Both the position numbers and the translations under genes were made by a program. Under the pieces are notes generated by a model. The model was not told where the DNA came from. It did not search any database and saw only the letters and a list, made by a program, of their open reading frames with translations. Below, one piece after another: positions 8,821-17,099 of a stretch of 64,000 nt of DNA (the stretch's first letter is position 1; each line of letters starts with the position of its first letter). The DNA comes from an uncultured Cohaesibacter sp. (GTDB lineage: Bacteria > Pseudomonadota > Alphaproteobacteria > Rhizobiales > Cohaesibacteraceae): contig NZ_OY782507.1 in assembly GCF_963677725.1 (NCBI RefSeq), positions 1,054,001-1,118,000 on the forward strand, read 5' to 3'.

Positions 8821-9735
8821 TTAGGGATCAAAGGTGAGTTTTCTCCGGGTTTCCTCTGAACGCAATGCAGTGCGGGCAAAATCAAGAAAGCTGCGCAGCT
8901 TAACGCTGGTGCGCCCACCGCCTGCATGAACCAGATGAACCGGAATCGGGTCTGCGCGGTAAGCTTCCAGCACCGGCATCAGACGCCCGCTGCGGACATC
9001 TTCACTCACCTGATAGGACAAGGCCCGGCACAAGCCCCAGCCTTCACGCGCAACACCGATGGACGCAGCAACGCTTGTCACCTCCAAAGTCGGCTTGAGG
9101 CGAACGATCTGTTCCTGCTTGGCCCCAAATCGCCACTCGGTGGTCGGGCCGTCGGTTGCCGTAGCGATGATGCGATGATCAGACAGATCCTCAGGCTTTT
9201 CCGGTCGCCCCCAGCGGGCGAAATAGTCAGGCGCGCCGCAGATGACCAGCCGCACCTCACCAACACGAATTGCCGACAGGCCGGAGGATGGCAGATGGCC
9301 AATGCGGAGCGCGACATCGACACCTTCCTCGATGATGTTGACAATCCGGTCAACCACCAGAACCTGCGCAGTGACATCGGGGTGAGCGTCGAGATAGGCC
9401 GTAACAACCGGCATGATATGCAAACGACCAAATTCTGACGGACAGGTGATCCGCAAATGACCTTTGGGCCGGACAGCGGCACCAGATGCCGCATCATCGG
9501 CTGCCTGCAATTGGGCCAGTACCGCTTGAGCGTCGGCCAGATAGGTCTCCCCGACCTCGGTCAGCCGGATCTTGCGGGTGGTTCGGGTAAAGAGCCTCAC
9601 ACCAAGCCTTTCTTCAAGCGCATTGATGCCGCGGGTGACCGAAGGCGCACTCAAGCCAAGCGCGCGTGCGCCTGTCGCAAAGCTGCCAGCCTTGGCCACA
9701 GCAACAAAGATTTCCAGCGTTTGAATGCGATCCAT
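8821..9735 (-). CDS. LysR family transcriptional regulator
   Basis: 304 residues. The N-terminal winged helix is textbook: MDRIQTLEIFVAVAKAGSF, then LSAPSVTRGINALEERLGV and RLFTRTTRKIRLTEVG. The effector domain follows, including GHLRITCPSEFGRLHIMPV. The start at 9733-9735 is chosen because the family consensus begins there, although the frame stays open 55 codons further upstream. It is divergent from a glutathione S-transferase (152-bp gap), the probable target. A 13-bp palindrome lies between them at 9783-9795. Confidence 0.92.
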   Translation of the reverse strand: MDRIQTLEIFVAVAKAGSFATGARALGLSAPSVTRGINALEERLGVRLFTRTTRKIRLTEVGETYLADAQAVLAQLQAADDAASGAAVRPKGHLRITCPSEFGRLHIMPVVTAYLDAHPDVTAQVLVVDRIVNIIEEGVDVALRIGHLPSSGLSAIRVGEVRLVICGAPDYFARWGRPEKPEDLSDHRIIATATDGPTTEWRFGAKQEQIVRLKPTLEVTSVAASIGVAREGWGLCRALSYQVSEDVRSGRLMPVLEAYRADPIPVHLVHAGGGRTSVKLRSFLDFARTALRSEETRRKLTFDP

Positions 9736-9782
9736 GCAACTCAGATTACTATCATTTTGTGAAACAAACAATTGCCTCTGGC

Positions 9783-9795
9783 GATTATTATAATC
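9783..9795. promoter_or_regulatory. candidate LysR operator between divergent LysR and GST genes
   Basis: GATTATTATAATC is a perfect 13-bp palindrome in the 152-bp divergent intergenic region and contains a T-N11-A type core, as expected for LysR regulators. Support is positional and by motif type only. Confidence 0.45.
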
Positions 9796-9887
9796 AGAAA
9801 CTGAAGGATATATGTTGGAAGCCGAGCAATCACGGGCCTTGTAGCCCCATCCTCTTCCTTTCTCTGAACCCCTGTCAGGACCGTCCC

Positions 9888-10514
9888 ATGACCACACCAA
9901 TCAAGCTTTACAGATATCCTTTATCCGGCCATTCCCATCGGGTTGAATTGATGCTGGCTTTTCTCCAGCTGCCTTATGAGCCAATCGATGTTGATCTTGC
10001 CAATGGGGCACACAAGGCTCCGGATTTCCTTAAACTCAGCCAGTTTGGCAAGGTCCCGGCAATTGACGACAACGGTTTCACCCTGTCGGATTCCAACGCC
10101 ATTCTGGTTTATCTGGCCCAGACCTATGCAACTGACAGTCACTGGCTGCCGCGTGATGCGAAAGTGGCGGCTGAAATACAGCGCTGGTTGACAATTGCTG
10201 CTGATCAAATCGCTTCGGGGCCTTGTGCTGCCCGTGTGGCTGCCCTGTTCGGAGCGCCGATTGATCATCAGAGCGCCATCGGCAAAGCGCACGCCCTGTT
10301 TGACATCATGAACGCACATTTAAGTGATCGTGATTGGCTCGCCAGTGATACTATTTCCATTGCTGACGTGGCAGGCTACAGCTACATAGCCCACGCGCCT
10401 GAAGGCGGGGTCAGCCTTGACGCCTATCCACATATCCGCAGGTGGCTTGCCCGTATCGAGCAACAGCCGCATTTCGTGCCAATGGTTGCCTCGCCCCTGC
10501 CCGAACAGGCGTGA
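9888..10514 (+). CDS. glutathione S-transferase
   Basis: 208 residues, usual GST length. The N-terminal thioredoxin-like domain contains LYRYPLSGHSHRVELMLAF, with a serine in the catalytic region, then LSQFGKVPAID (cis-proline) and SDSNAILVYLA (glutathione gamma-glutamyl contact). The C-terminal helical domain carries SIADVAGYSYI, the N-capping box typical of GSTs. It conjugates or reduces with glutathione in the cytoplasm; substrate unknown. AGGA precedes the ATG by 7 bases. A flavin-binding PNPOx-like gene follows after 22 bp with its own ribosome site, so the two probably form an operon under the divergent LysR regulator. Confidence 0.92.
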   Translation: MTTPIKLYRYPLSGHSHRVELMLAFLQLPYEPIDVDLANGAHKAPDFLKLSQFGKVPAIDDNGFTLSDSNAILVYLAQTYATDSHWLPRDAKVAAEIQRWLTIAADQIASGPCAARVAALFGAPIDHQSAIGKAHALFDIMNAHLSDRDWLASDTISIADVAGYSYIAHAPEGGVSLDAYPHIRRWLARIEQQPHFVPMVASPLPEQA

Positions 10515-10536
10515 ATTCAAGTTAAGGACCCGCCCC

Positions 10537-11493
10537 GTGACAAATTTCAAAGAGCCCCATTCTGTGTTCCATGCTGGTGAACGCGCTGTTCAGGCGCGCG
10601 CCGAGGTGTCCCAAGACTATGTCGACATGGTCAGCCGGGCAATCCGGTCTGTCATGCCCGAGCAGCATCGGCGCTTTTTCGCCAGCTTGCCTGTCTTATT
10701 CATGGGGGCTTTGGATCAAGGCGGTCGGGTCTGGAGCTTCCCGGTCTTTGGAGCGCCCGGTTTCCTTTCTTCTCCTCGTGCCGATCAGTTGGTCGTGGAT
10801 GCCAAACCGCCTTTGGCCGACCTGTTGGCGCTTGATCTGAAGGTCGGGGCCAAGATCGGGGCGATTGGATTGCAAATGTCCACGAGACGGCGAAACCGGG
10901 TGAATGGCACAGTGCAAGAATCCGGGCAAGGGCTTGTGGTTGGCGTCGATCAGAGCTTTGGCAATTGTCCGCAATATATCCAGACACGGGAGATTGACTG
11001 GCAGGAGCAAGACCAACTGACGCCAAAGGCAGTGAAGCTCGACCGCCTGACCCCTGAGGCGGAGGCCTTGATCCATCAGGCGGATACTTTTTTCATAGCC
11101 TCGCGGGTCAAGGATCTGAACGCTGATCCGCGCGCCGGGATCGATGCGTCCCATCGCGGTGGCAAGCCCGGTTTTCTAGGCATAAATGAAGATGGCAGCC
11201 TGTCTTTTCCGGATTTTTCAGGCAACAAATACTTTAACACCCTTGGCAATATCGAGGATGATGGGCGCATTGGCCTGTTCGTTCCCAATTTTGACACTGG
11301 CTGGGCTGTTTTGTTGACCGGGCGTGGCAAAGTGGATTGGTCTGCAGACAGGGTCTTGGCCTTTGCCGGAGCGGAGCGGATCATCGACGTGATGCCGGAC
11401 GAAATATGGCTCGTGGAACAGGCGCTGCCCGGTCAGGGACAATTGCTCGACCGCTGGCCTGCGCTTGAAACGACAGGCAGCTGGCAAGCATAA
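10537..11493 (+). CDS. pyridoxamine 5'-phosphate oxidase-like FMN-binding protein
   Basis: 318 residues from a GTG start that is preceded by AAGGA with 8-base spacing. The C-terminal half is the split-barrel FMN-binding fold: DTFFIASRV, then ASHRGGKPGFLGINEDGSLSFPDF (seen around residues 185-225), GNKYFNTLGNIEDDGRIGL and LTGRGKVDW. The N-terminal half contains a degenerate second copy. Proteins of this kind bind flavin but are not the vitamin B6 enzyme, which is encoded separately at 32.1 kb. It follows the GST gene by 22 bp, suggesting a joint role in detoxification. Function unproven. Confidence 0.85.
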   Translation: MTNFKEPHSVFHAGERAVQARAEVSQDYVDMVSRAIRSVMPEQHRRFFASLPVLFMGALDQGGRVWSFPVFGAPGFLSSPRADQLVVDAKPPLADLLALDLKVGAKIGAIGLQMSTRRRNRVNGTVQESGQGLVVGVDQSFGNCPQYIQTREIDWQEQDQLTPKAVKLDRLTPEAEALIHQADTFFIASRVKDLNADPRAGIDASHRGGKPGFLGINEDGSLSFPDFSGNKYFNTLGNIEDDGRIGLFVPNFDTGWAVLLTGRGKVDWSADRVLAFAGAERIIDVMPDEIWLVEQALPGQGQLLDRWPALETTGSWQA

Positions 11494-11508
11494 TCCCCTG
11501 ATGGTGCC

Positions 11509-12477
11509 TCACGCCACTGATGCCAGCAGTGCTTGGATATGGGCCGGGCCTGTTGGTCGGATACCCAACGGATTGAGCGCCTTGATAGAATAATAACCGG
11601 CCGTGATGTGGTCCATATTGACCGTATCAATCACGCCGGGCAGACGCAAAATGCGCTCCATATAGGCGGACAGTTTGGGATAGTCGGCGATCTGTTTGCG
11701 ATTGGTTTTGAAGAGGCCGTGATAGGCGGCATCAAAGCGGATGAGGGTGACGAAGGTACGGATGTCGGTCTCGGTCAGTTGCCCCCCAACAAGGTAATCC
11801 AGCCCTTCAAGGCGCTGTTCCAGCCTGTCGAGCATCGTGAAGACATCCAAGACCGCTTCGTCATAGCTTTGCTGGCTGGAGGCAAAGCCCGCCCGATAGA
11901 CTCCATTGTTCAGCATCTGATAAATCTCGGCATTGAGTTGGTCGATTTCTTCGCCCAAAGCCTTGGGATAGAGCCGCAGGTCAGACGGTATGATGGCTTC
12001 AAAAGCGGTGTCGAACATACGCACAATGTCGGCGCTTTCGTTGTTGACCATGACATTTTGCTGCATATCCCACAGGAATGGCACCGTTGCTCGCCCTGTA
12101 AAAGTGGCATCAGCACGGCTGTAAATCTCATGCACATAGGTGGATCCGAACAAAGGGTCCGTGTCGGCGCCCGGATAGCCAGCAAATTGCCAGCCTTCAT
12201 CGGTCAAAACCGGATTGACCACTGTTACCGGGATGATCTCTTCCAGCCCTTTAAGTTTTCGAGCAATCAGGGTGCGTGAGGCCCAAGGGCAGATCAGGGC
12301 CACATAGAGGCGATAGCGCCCAGCTTCGGCCTTAAAGCCCCCCTCCCCGGTTGGCCCGGCACTGCCATCTGGCGTGATCCAATGGCGGAAGGAGGAAACC
12401 TGCCGGATGAAGCGGCCTTCTTTGTCCGATTTCTGGACCGGCTGCCAGTCCTTGGTCCATTTGCCATTCACAAGCAT
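11509..12477 (-). CDS. glutathionyl-hydroquinone reductase (Xi-class GST)
   Basis: 322 residues, close to E. coli YqjG (328). The catalytic motif CPWASRT is present around residue 84, preceded by GRYRLYVALI, which is diagnostic for the Xi class. NNESADIVRMFDTAF contacts glutathione. LTETDIRTFVTLIRFDAAYHGLFKTNRK is the conserved helical core (given in pieces: LTETDIR, FVTLIRFD, YHGLFKTN). These enzymes reductively deglutathionylate GS-hydroquinones. The stop codon is 15 bp from the convergent PNPOx-like gene. The YgiD-type dioxygenase lies 21 bp upstream on the same strand, so the two probably share a transcript. Confidence 0.93.
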   Translation of the reverse strand: MLVNGKWTKDWQPVQKSDKEGRFIRQVSSFRHWITPDGSAGPTGEGGFKAEAGRYRLYVALICPWASRTLIARKLKGLEEIIPVTVVNPVLTDEGWQFAGYPGADTDPLFGSTYVHEIYSRADATFTGRATVPFLWDMQQNVMVNNESADIVRMFDTAFEAIIPSDLRLYPKALGEEIDQLNAEIYQMLNNGVYRAGFASSQQSYDEAVLDVFTMLDRLEQRLEGLDYLVGGQLTETDIRTFVTLIRFDAAYHGLFKTNRKQIADYPKLSAYMERILRLPGVIDTVNMDHITAGYYSIKALNPLGIRPTGPAHIQALLASVA

Positions 12478-12498
12478 GATTGGCTCCTTTCTGATCGC

Positions 12499-13320
12499 CT
12501 AACCATGGAAGAGGAAGGAGCGCATGGAGACAGCTCCCAATGTCAGGTCTTGAGTTAAATAGGTAAGAGAATCCTGCTCGTTTGCCGCACCGGCAATCGT
12601 CAGAGCCGGGATATAATGGTCAATCGAGGGATGGGCGAGCTGGAACAGTTTACCCATGCCTTTGCGATCGACCAGGGCTGCCATGTCCCTAGCGGTCAGG
12701 CGATCCTCGAAATAGTTGTCAAATTCGAGGGCGAAGTCATGCACTTTGCCATCCATCCGCAGGGCGCGAAGATTGTGAACAACATTGCCTGATCCGAGAA
12801 TCAGCACGCCACGATCCCGCAAGCTTGACAGAATCTTGCCTATTTCGAGATGCTCCGAGAATGGCATGGACAGATCGATAGAGAGCTGGAAGACCGGCAC
12901 ATCAGCTTTCGGGAAGAGGAATTTCAACACACTCCAGGCCCCATGATCGAGGCCCCAACGGTCATCTTCCTGCGCATGATGGCTGGCAAGCAGGGACACC
13001 ACTTCGCGTGCCAGCTCCGGATTGCCCTTGGCGGGATAGGTCTCTTCATAGAGCTGTTGCGGGAAGCCGTAAAAATCATGAATGATTTTCGGCATAGCGG
13101 AAATGTCCACCAAAGTGTGCCCCTTCGTCATCCAGTGAGCAGAGATCACCAGAATGGCTTGTGGGTGCGGCAAACGCTCGCCCAGCGCCGTCCAGCTTCG
13201 GGCATAAGGATTGTCCTCGATGACATTCATCGGACTGCCATGGCCCAGAAAAACCAGCGGCATGCGTTCGGACAAGGCCAAACTGTCTTTGAGTTTATCA
13301 AGGGCGTGGGAGGCACGCAT
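12499..13320 (-). CDS. ygiD: 4,5-DOPA dioxygenase extradiol (YgiD family)
   Basis: 273 residues, matching the DODA/YgiD family, class III extradiol ring-cleavage fold. Visible metal and active-site motifs are PLVFLGHGSPMN near residue 21, ILVISAHWM, LDHGAWSVLKFLFP and GSGNVVHNL. The bacterial enzyme opens catechols such as L-DOPA using Fe(II) or Zn. It lies 21 bp upstream of the hydroquinone reductase and in the same direction, consistent with joint handling of catechols or quinones. The first M gives slightly more than usual length; a start at residue 20 (MPLVFLG) is possible. Confidence 0.92.
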   Translation of the reverse strand: MRASHALDKLKDSLALSERMPLVFLGHGSPMNVIEDNPYARSWTALGERLPHPQAILVISAHWMTKGHTLVDISAMPKIIHDFYGFPQQLYEETYPAKGNPELAREVVSLLASHHAQEDDRWGLDHGAWSVLKFLFPKADVPVFQLSIDLSMPFSEHLEIGKILSSLRDRGVLILGSGNVVHNLRALRMDGKVHDFALEFDNYFEDRLTARDMAALVDRKGMGKLFQLAHPSIDHYIPALTIAGAANEQDSLTYLTQDLTLGAVSMRSFLFHG

Positions 13321-13774
13321 AGTGGGCTCCAGTCATTTGAGCATTTGCACGGCGAGGCACGCAAGGATGGCTAAGAAGCGGGTTGCCTACAGATGTGCAG
13401 GCGGCATCGCGCAGCAGGAACAGCATGATCTTTCCAATGGCTTTTACCGGCAATGGCCCTCGTCTGGACCCGATAATGACCATGGTGCTTTTGGCGGTGT
13501 TCATGGGTTTGCTCCGAGCTTGAAAAGGATCAATTTGTCGATTCCTGCCTTTCATCTGGAGCCAGTATGCGCTGCTTTTCCTATCAACAAAATGGAGACT
13601 ATATAGAATGACTATCTACATTTTGTTCTCAATAAAGCCTTGCCTACCATGGTGGCGGCTCACGAATATCCAACCGTTCGGGATGGTCATTGGGCTCGTT
13701 ATCGGGAAAGCGAGGCATGCAGATACCTTCGCGCGGTTCAGCACGTTTTGACGATATCTTCATGGAAGGGAAAT
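13321..13774. other. intergenic region upstream of ygiD
   Basis: 454 bases between ygiD and the tRNA gene. A short minus-strand frame (start about 13504) overlaps the ygiD start and has no recognisable domain. The segment 13600-13640 is AT-rich and may hold the ygiD promoter. Nothing else supported. Confidence 0.55.
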
Positions 13775-13851
13775 TGGTCGGAGTGAGAGGATTCGAACCT
13801 CCGACCCCCTCGTCCCGAACGAGGTGCGCTACCAGGCTGCGCTACACTCCG
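13775..13851 (-). tRNA. tRNA-Pro (anticodon CGG)
   Basis: A 77-nt cloverleaf on the minus strand. Acceptor arms CGGAGTG and CACTCCG pair perfectly, the T-arm contains GGTTCGAATCC, and the anticodon stem CCTCG/CGAGG encloses the loop TTCGGGA, giving anticodon CGG (proline). The CCA end is encoded in the DNA. Confidence 0.96.
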
Positions 13852-14010
13852 ACTTGCGCTTAATGGAGTATGACACTTCGATGACTTTTTCAAGCATGTG
13901 AGTTGAATTTGCTGGTGATTTCGTGCGGTAAATTCAACGTGGCTGCAATGAACTGCATGCATGGCCAGTGTGCTTCATCAGGACTATCACCAACAGGATG
14001 ATGGCGACGC

Positions 14011-14688
14011 TTATCCGTCTTGCATCACCGGGTCGGTTTGGAAGCCCAGATGATCGGCGCGTTTTGCCCCCGCCGCGATCAGCTTGTCCTTCATTGTCTG
14101 CCATTTGGCCGTGTTTCGCGCCAGGATCGCCTCGTCAATCAGAGTGACCTCGAAATGTCGTTTGAGTGCGGCTTTGGCGGTGGCATTGACGCAAGCGGTG
14201 GCGTCCTGTCCAGTGATGTAAAGATGGCCAATCTTGTGTTCATCGAGATAGCGATTGAACATTGGGGATGTGAAGCTGTCCTGTTCATGCTTCCAGATGT
14301 GATGATTGGCATGATATGTCAGAGCATCATCACGCTTCAACCCAAGGGAGCCTTCAACGCCTGCGCCCCCGGCAATCAGCCTGATGACAAGTTTTTCCAC
14401 CGGGTCGGTAAAAGCGTGGCTGATTTCGATCACGGGAATGTTGAGCTGATGCGCCTCGGCGGCCAGCTCATTGATCCGGCGAAAGGCTTCGGATCGGCGC
14501 TTGGCATCATGGGCCATACGGCCTTTGGCACGGGTGAAATCGTGCTGCATGTCAATCACGAGCAGCGCCGCATTGGGACGTGTCTCTTTGTCAATCGGCT
14601 TTGCCCTTGGCCGACTTGTAATCCGATAGAGTGCGTTTGCCATCAGAAAGACGATCAAGGCAAGGGTCAGTCCCAATATCAGGTTCAT
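14011..14688 (-). CDS. membrane-anchored isochorismatase-like cysteine hydrolase
   Basis: 225 residues. An N-terminal membrane segment (MNLILGLTLALIVFLMANAL) precedes a cysteine-hydrolase domain. The expected catalytic Asp is in LLVIDMQHDF (about 45-54) and the nucleophile in TGQDATACVNATAKAAL. The family contains isochorismatases, nicotinamidases and N-carbamoyl hydrolases; the substrate cannot be told. The start at 14686-14688 is supported by AAGGAGAAAGAG immediately upstream. A membrane anchor is unusual in this normally soluble family. Confidence 0.87.
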   Translation of the reverse strand: MNLILGLTLALIVFLMANALYRITSRPRAKPIDKETRPNAALLVIDMQHDFTRAKGRMAHDAKRRSEAFRRINELAAEAHQLNIPVIEISHAFTDPVEKLVIRLIAGGAGVEGSLGLKRDDALTYHANHHIWKHEQDSFTSPMFNRYLDEHKIGHLYITGQDATACVNATAKAALKRHFEVTLIDEAILARNTAKWQTMKDKLIAAGAKRADHLGFQTDPVMQDG

Positions 14689-14834
14689 CTCTTTCTCCTT
14701 CTGATACGCGCGGAACGCCGCCTCGTTCCCTGAACAGACCAACGGGCGAAGGCATTGTAGAGCCAAGCTAGGGTATCCTCAACAGTTTGGGCCGAATGCG
14801 CCAATTCGCCCCGATAACCAACCACCGACCGGCA

Positions 14835-14868
14835 ACAAAAAACCCGGCAGGCACACGCCAGCCGGGTT
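14835..14868 (-). terminator. intrinsic terminator of the 5'-nucleotidase gene
   Basis: Arms AACCCGGC (14841-14848) and GCCGGGTT (14861-14868), followed on the minus strand by six T residues, 22 bases after the stop codon. Confidence 0.92.
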
Positions 14869-14890
14869 CAATGAATGACTGAGGTACAGC

Positions 14891-16501
14891 TTATTTCACT
14901 TCAGTGATACGACCATCAATGGCTGGCTCATAGTCAGGATTGTTGGCGAGATAGTCAGCGACGATCTGCTCAAGACCGGGACCGTAGTCATAGGCATTCA
15001 TGCCGTTGGTCTTGAAGATTTTGTAGCCATCACCACCGGACCGCATGTAGTTGTTGGTAACAACGCCGTAAGTGGCTTCCATATCGATTGGCGCCCATTT
15101 GCCGTCTTTCATCACTTCAACAGAGGTGACGCGCTCGCCTACCGGTTTGGTGCGGGTCCAGCTGAATTTAAGACCTGCGACCTGCGGGAAGCGGCCTTTG
15201 ATTTCTTCCACCTGGGACACGCCATTTTCCAAAGCGGTCACCACGTCGGCCCCTTTCAGCTGGAAGGTGGCTGCGGTATTCTGGAATGGCAGAACGGTGA
15301 GGACTTCGCCCATGGTGATTTCACCATCATTGATGGAGGCACGCAGACCACCGCCATTCTGGATGGCGATTGAGATGCCCTGTCCCTTCATGCGTTCCAG
15401 CATGGCATCGGCCACAAGGTTGCCCATTTCACATTCCATCTGGCGACACTTGTCACGCGAGCCGTCAATGATGGCCTTGGAAGAGCCGATTACTTTGGTC
15501 TTCAGCTCTTCGATAGGTGCGCCCAGCTCAGCAACGCGCTTGGCAAAGGCTTCGTCCGGCACCACGGACTTATCGAGCAGGATTGGAGCGCCCTTGGCGG
15601 AAATCACCTCTCCATTGTCATCGAAGGTCACTTCGATGTCGCCGACATATTTCGAATAGGCATAAGCCTGAACGATCGGCACGTCTTTGCCATCGGGATT
15701 CTTGACCATCACCGGATAAGGCGCCGCCGCCTTTTTATCGGTGTTGGACAGCAATGTGTGGGAGTGTCCACCGACGATCAGATCAATGCCTGCAACTTTG
15801 GAGGCCAGATCCATGTCTTTTGGCAGGCCTTCATGGGTGACGGCGATGATCTTGTTAACGCCCTGCTCGGTTAGTTCCTGCACAGCCTGTTTGAGATAAT
15901 CTTCCGAGGACGAGAAGATGACTTTCTCGCCCGGAGACGAGGTTTCTACGGTGTCTTCGGCCAAGGTGGAGACGATACCGATTTTTTCACCACCGATTTC
16001 CTTGATGATGTAGCCCTTGATCTTGCCCTTCAAAAGCGGCTCGCTTGAGACGTCAATGTTGCCGGAAATAACCGGGAATTCGGCCTTGTCAACGAAGTCT
16101 GAAAGGCCTTTTGGGCCATCATCGAATTCGTGGTTGCCAACGGCCATGACATCGAAGCCGATGCCATTCATGAATTCAACCGCTGCTGCACCCTTATAGG
16201 TGGAATAGAAAAGCGAGCCCTGGAACTGGTCACCGGCATCAATGGTCAGAACATTCTTGCCAGCAGCCTTGAGCGCGTCGCGACGCTGGTCGATCATGGA
16301 TTTGACGCGTGCGATGCCACCAAAGCACTTGCCTTCTTCTTCACCTTTGGCATTGCAAGTCGAGTCATATTTGTTGATCGATTCAATGCGGGAATGCAAA
16401 TCGTTGATATGAAGAATGTTGAGAGAGAAATCTGCGCTGGCGGAGCTGGCAAATCCAGCAGTCAAAGCCAAGGCAGCCACACCAGTGAAAAGTCTTTTCA
16501 T
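14891..16501 (-). CDS. periplasmic 5'-nucleotidase / 2',3'-cyclic phosphodiesterase (UshA family)
   Basis: 536 residues with a signal peptide (MKRLFTGVAALALTAGFA, cut near ASADF). The metallophosphoesterase domain has ILHINDLHSR, IDAGDQFQGS, VGNHEFDDG and GGHSH, the dinuclear metal ligands of the family. The C-terminal 5'-nucleotidase domain has LVADAMLERM, IQNGGGLRASI and MRSGGDGYKIF, the last stacking on the nucleobase. It hydrolyses extracellular nucleotides to nucleosides and phosphate. The start at 16499-16501 follows GGAGG. It is monocistronic with its own terminator. No phosphate-control box could be identified. Confidence 0.95.
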   Translation of the reverse strand: MKRLFTGVAALALTAGFASSASADFSLNILHINDLHSRIESINKYDSTCNAKGEEEGKCFGGIARVKSMIDQRRDALKAAGKNVLTIDAGDQFQGSLFYSTYKGAAAVEFMNGIGFDVMAVGNHEFDDGPKGLSDFVDKAEFPVISGNIDVSSEPLLKGKIKGYIIKEIGGEKIGIVSTLAEDTVETSSPGEKVIFSSSEDYLKQAVQELTEQGVNKIIAVTHEGLPKDMDLASKVAGIDLIVGGHSHTLLSNTDKKAAAPYPVMVKNPDGKDVPIVQAYAYSKYVGDIEVTFDDNGEVISAKGAPILLDKSVVPDEAFAKRVAELGAPIEELKTKVIGSSKAIIDGSRDKCRQMECEMGNLVADAMLERMKGQGISIAIQNGGGLRASINDGEITMGEVLTVLPFQNTAATFQLKGADVVTALENGVSQVEEIKGRFPQVAGLKFSWTRTKPVGERVTSVEVMKDGKWAPIDMEATYGVVTNNYMRSGGDGYKIFKTNGMNAYDYGPGLEQIVADYLANNPDYEPAIDGRITEVK

Positions 16502-17042
16502 AATGGTTGAAACCTCCAAAAGAACCTATGTCTCCCCTCGTCTGGTAACACCCAGACTCACCATGCGATAGGTCCCACTTCTTGTTTTTGAGCGATATGG
16601 ACCGCATGGTTTTAAGGAAATTCGTCTCCAGAGCGCTGTTTGCAATCTGAAGTTCAGATCACGTTAGCGACCTGTGACAACTGTTTCATGACATTGAGGC
16701 ATTGACCAGACCTGCAGGCATGATCCCCACAAATATGTCGACAGAGGCGGACACGGGAAGAAAAAGCCACAGCAAACGCCCAATATATCGCCACCAAAGC
16801 GCACAAAGCAGTCACTCAAGGATGCTCATATGAAATCATCAATTGAATGCAGCAGCGCTGGTGCGATCGCCGAGATAGAATTTGCCCGCGCCGCAACGGC
16901 AGGCTTCTTGTCGCTTGCAAGGGTCATGGCCAACAAGGGTCGTGGCCAAAAGGTCCATTTCCGGGTTGGCGGTTTCGCGAGGGCGATGAGTGCGTCAGCT
17001 GCCAGCTTTCGCAGATTGGCCGATCTGTCCGATGCGGCAAAG
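16502..17042. other. intergenic region, possible 39-residue Cys-motif ORF
   Basis: 541 bases between the 5'-nucleotidase and oxidoreductase genes. Several short frames overlap on both strands. The only one with a recognisable feature is a minus-strand 39-codon frame at 16839-16958 containing HDPCKRQEACRCGAGKFY, similar to a SEC-C zinc motif but lacking its last ligands and a ribosome site. Most likely non-coding or a remnant. Confidence 0.4.
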
Positions 17043-17069
17043 CAGAAAAGCCCATCTGATGATGGGCTT
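17043..17069 (-). terminator. intrinsic terminator of the MDR oxidoreductase gene
   Basis: Arms AAGCCCATC (17048-17056) and GATGGGCTT (17061-17069) around a TGAT loop, followed on the minus strand by TTTTCT. Confidence 0.85.
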
Positions 17070-17099
17070 AACAGTCTCTTGTCAGGCTTGTAAATTGCT

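Noticed and set aside
10537-11493. Considered as pdxH
   Set aside because: The true PdxH with its diagnostic C-terminus is at 32125-32721. This protein is longer and lacks the RLHDR and QLYP signature.
13298-13504. A short minus-strand frame overlapping the ygiD start
   Set aside because: It overlaps ygiD by 23 bases, has only a weak ribosome site and no domain.
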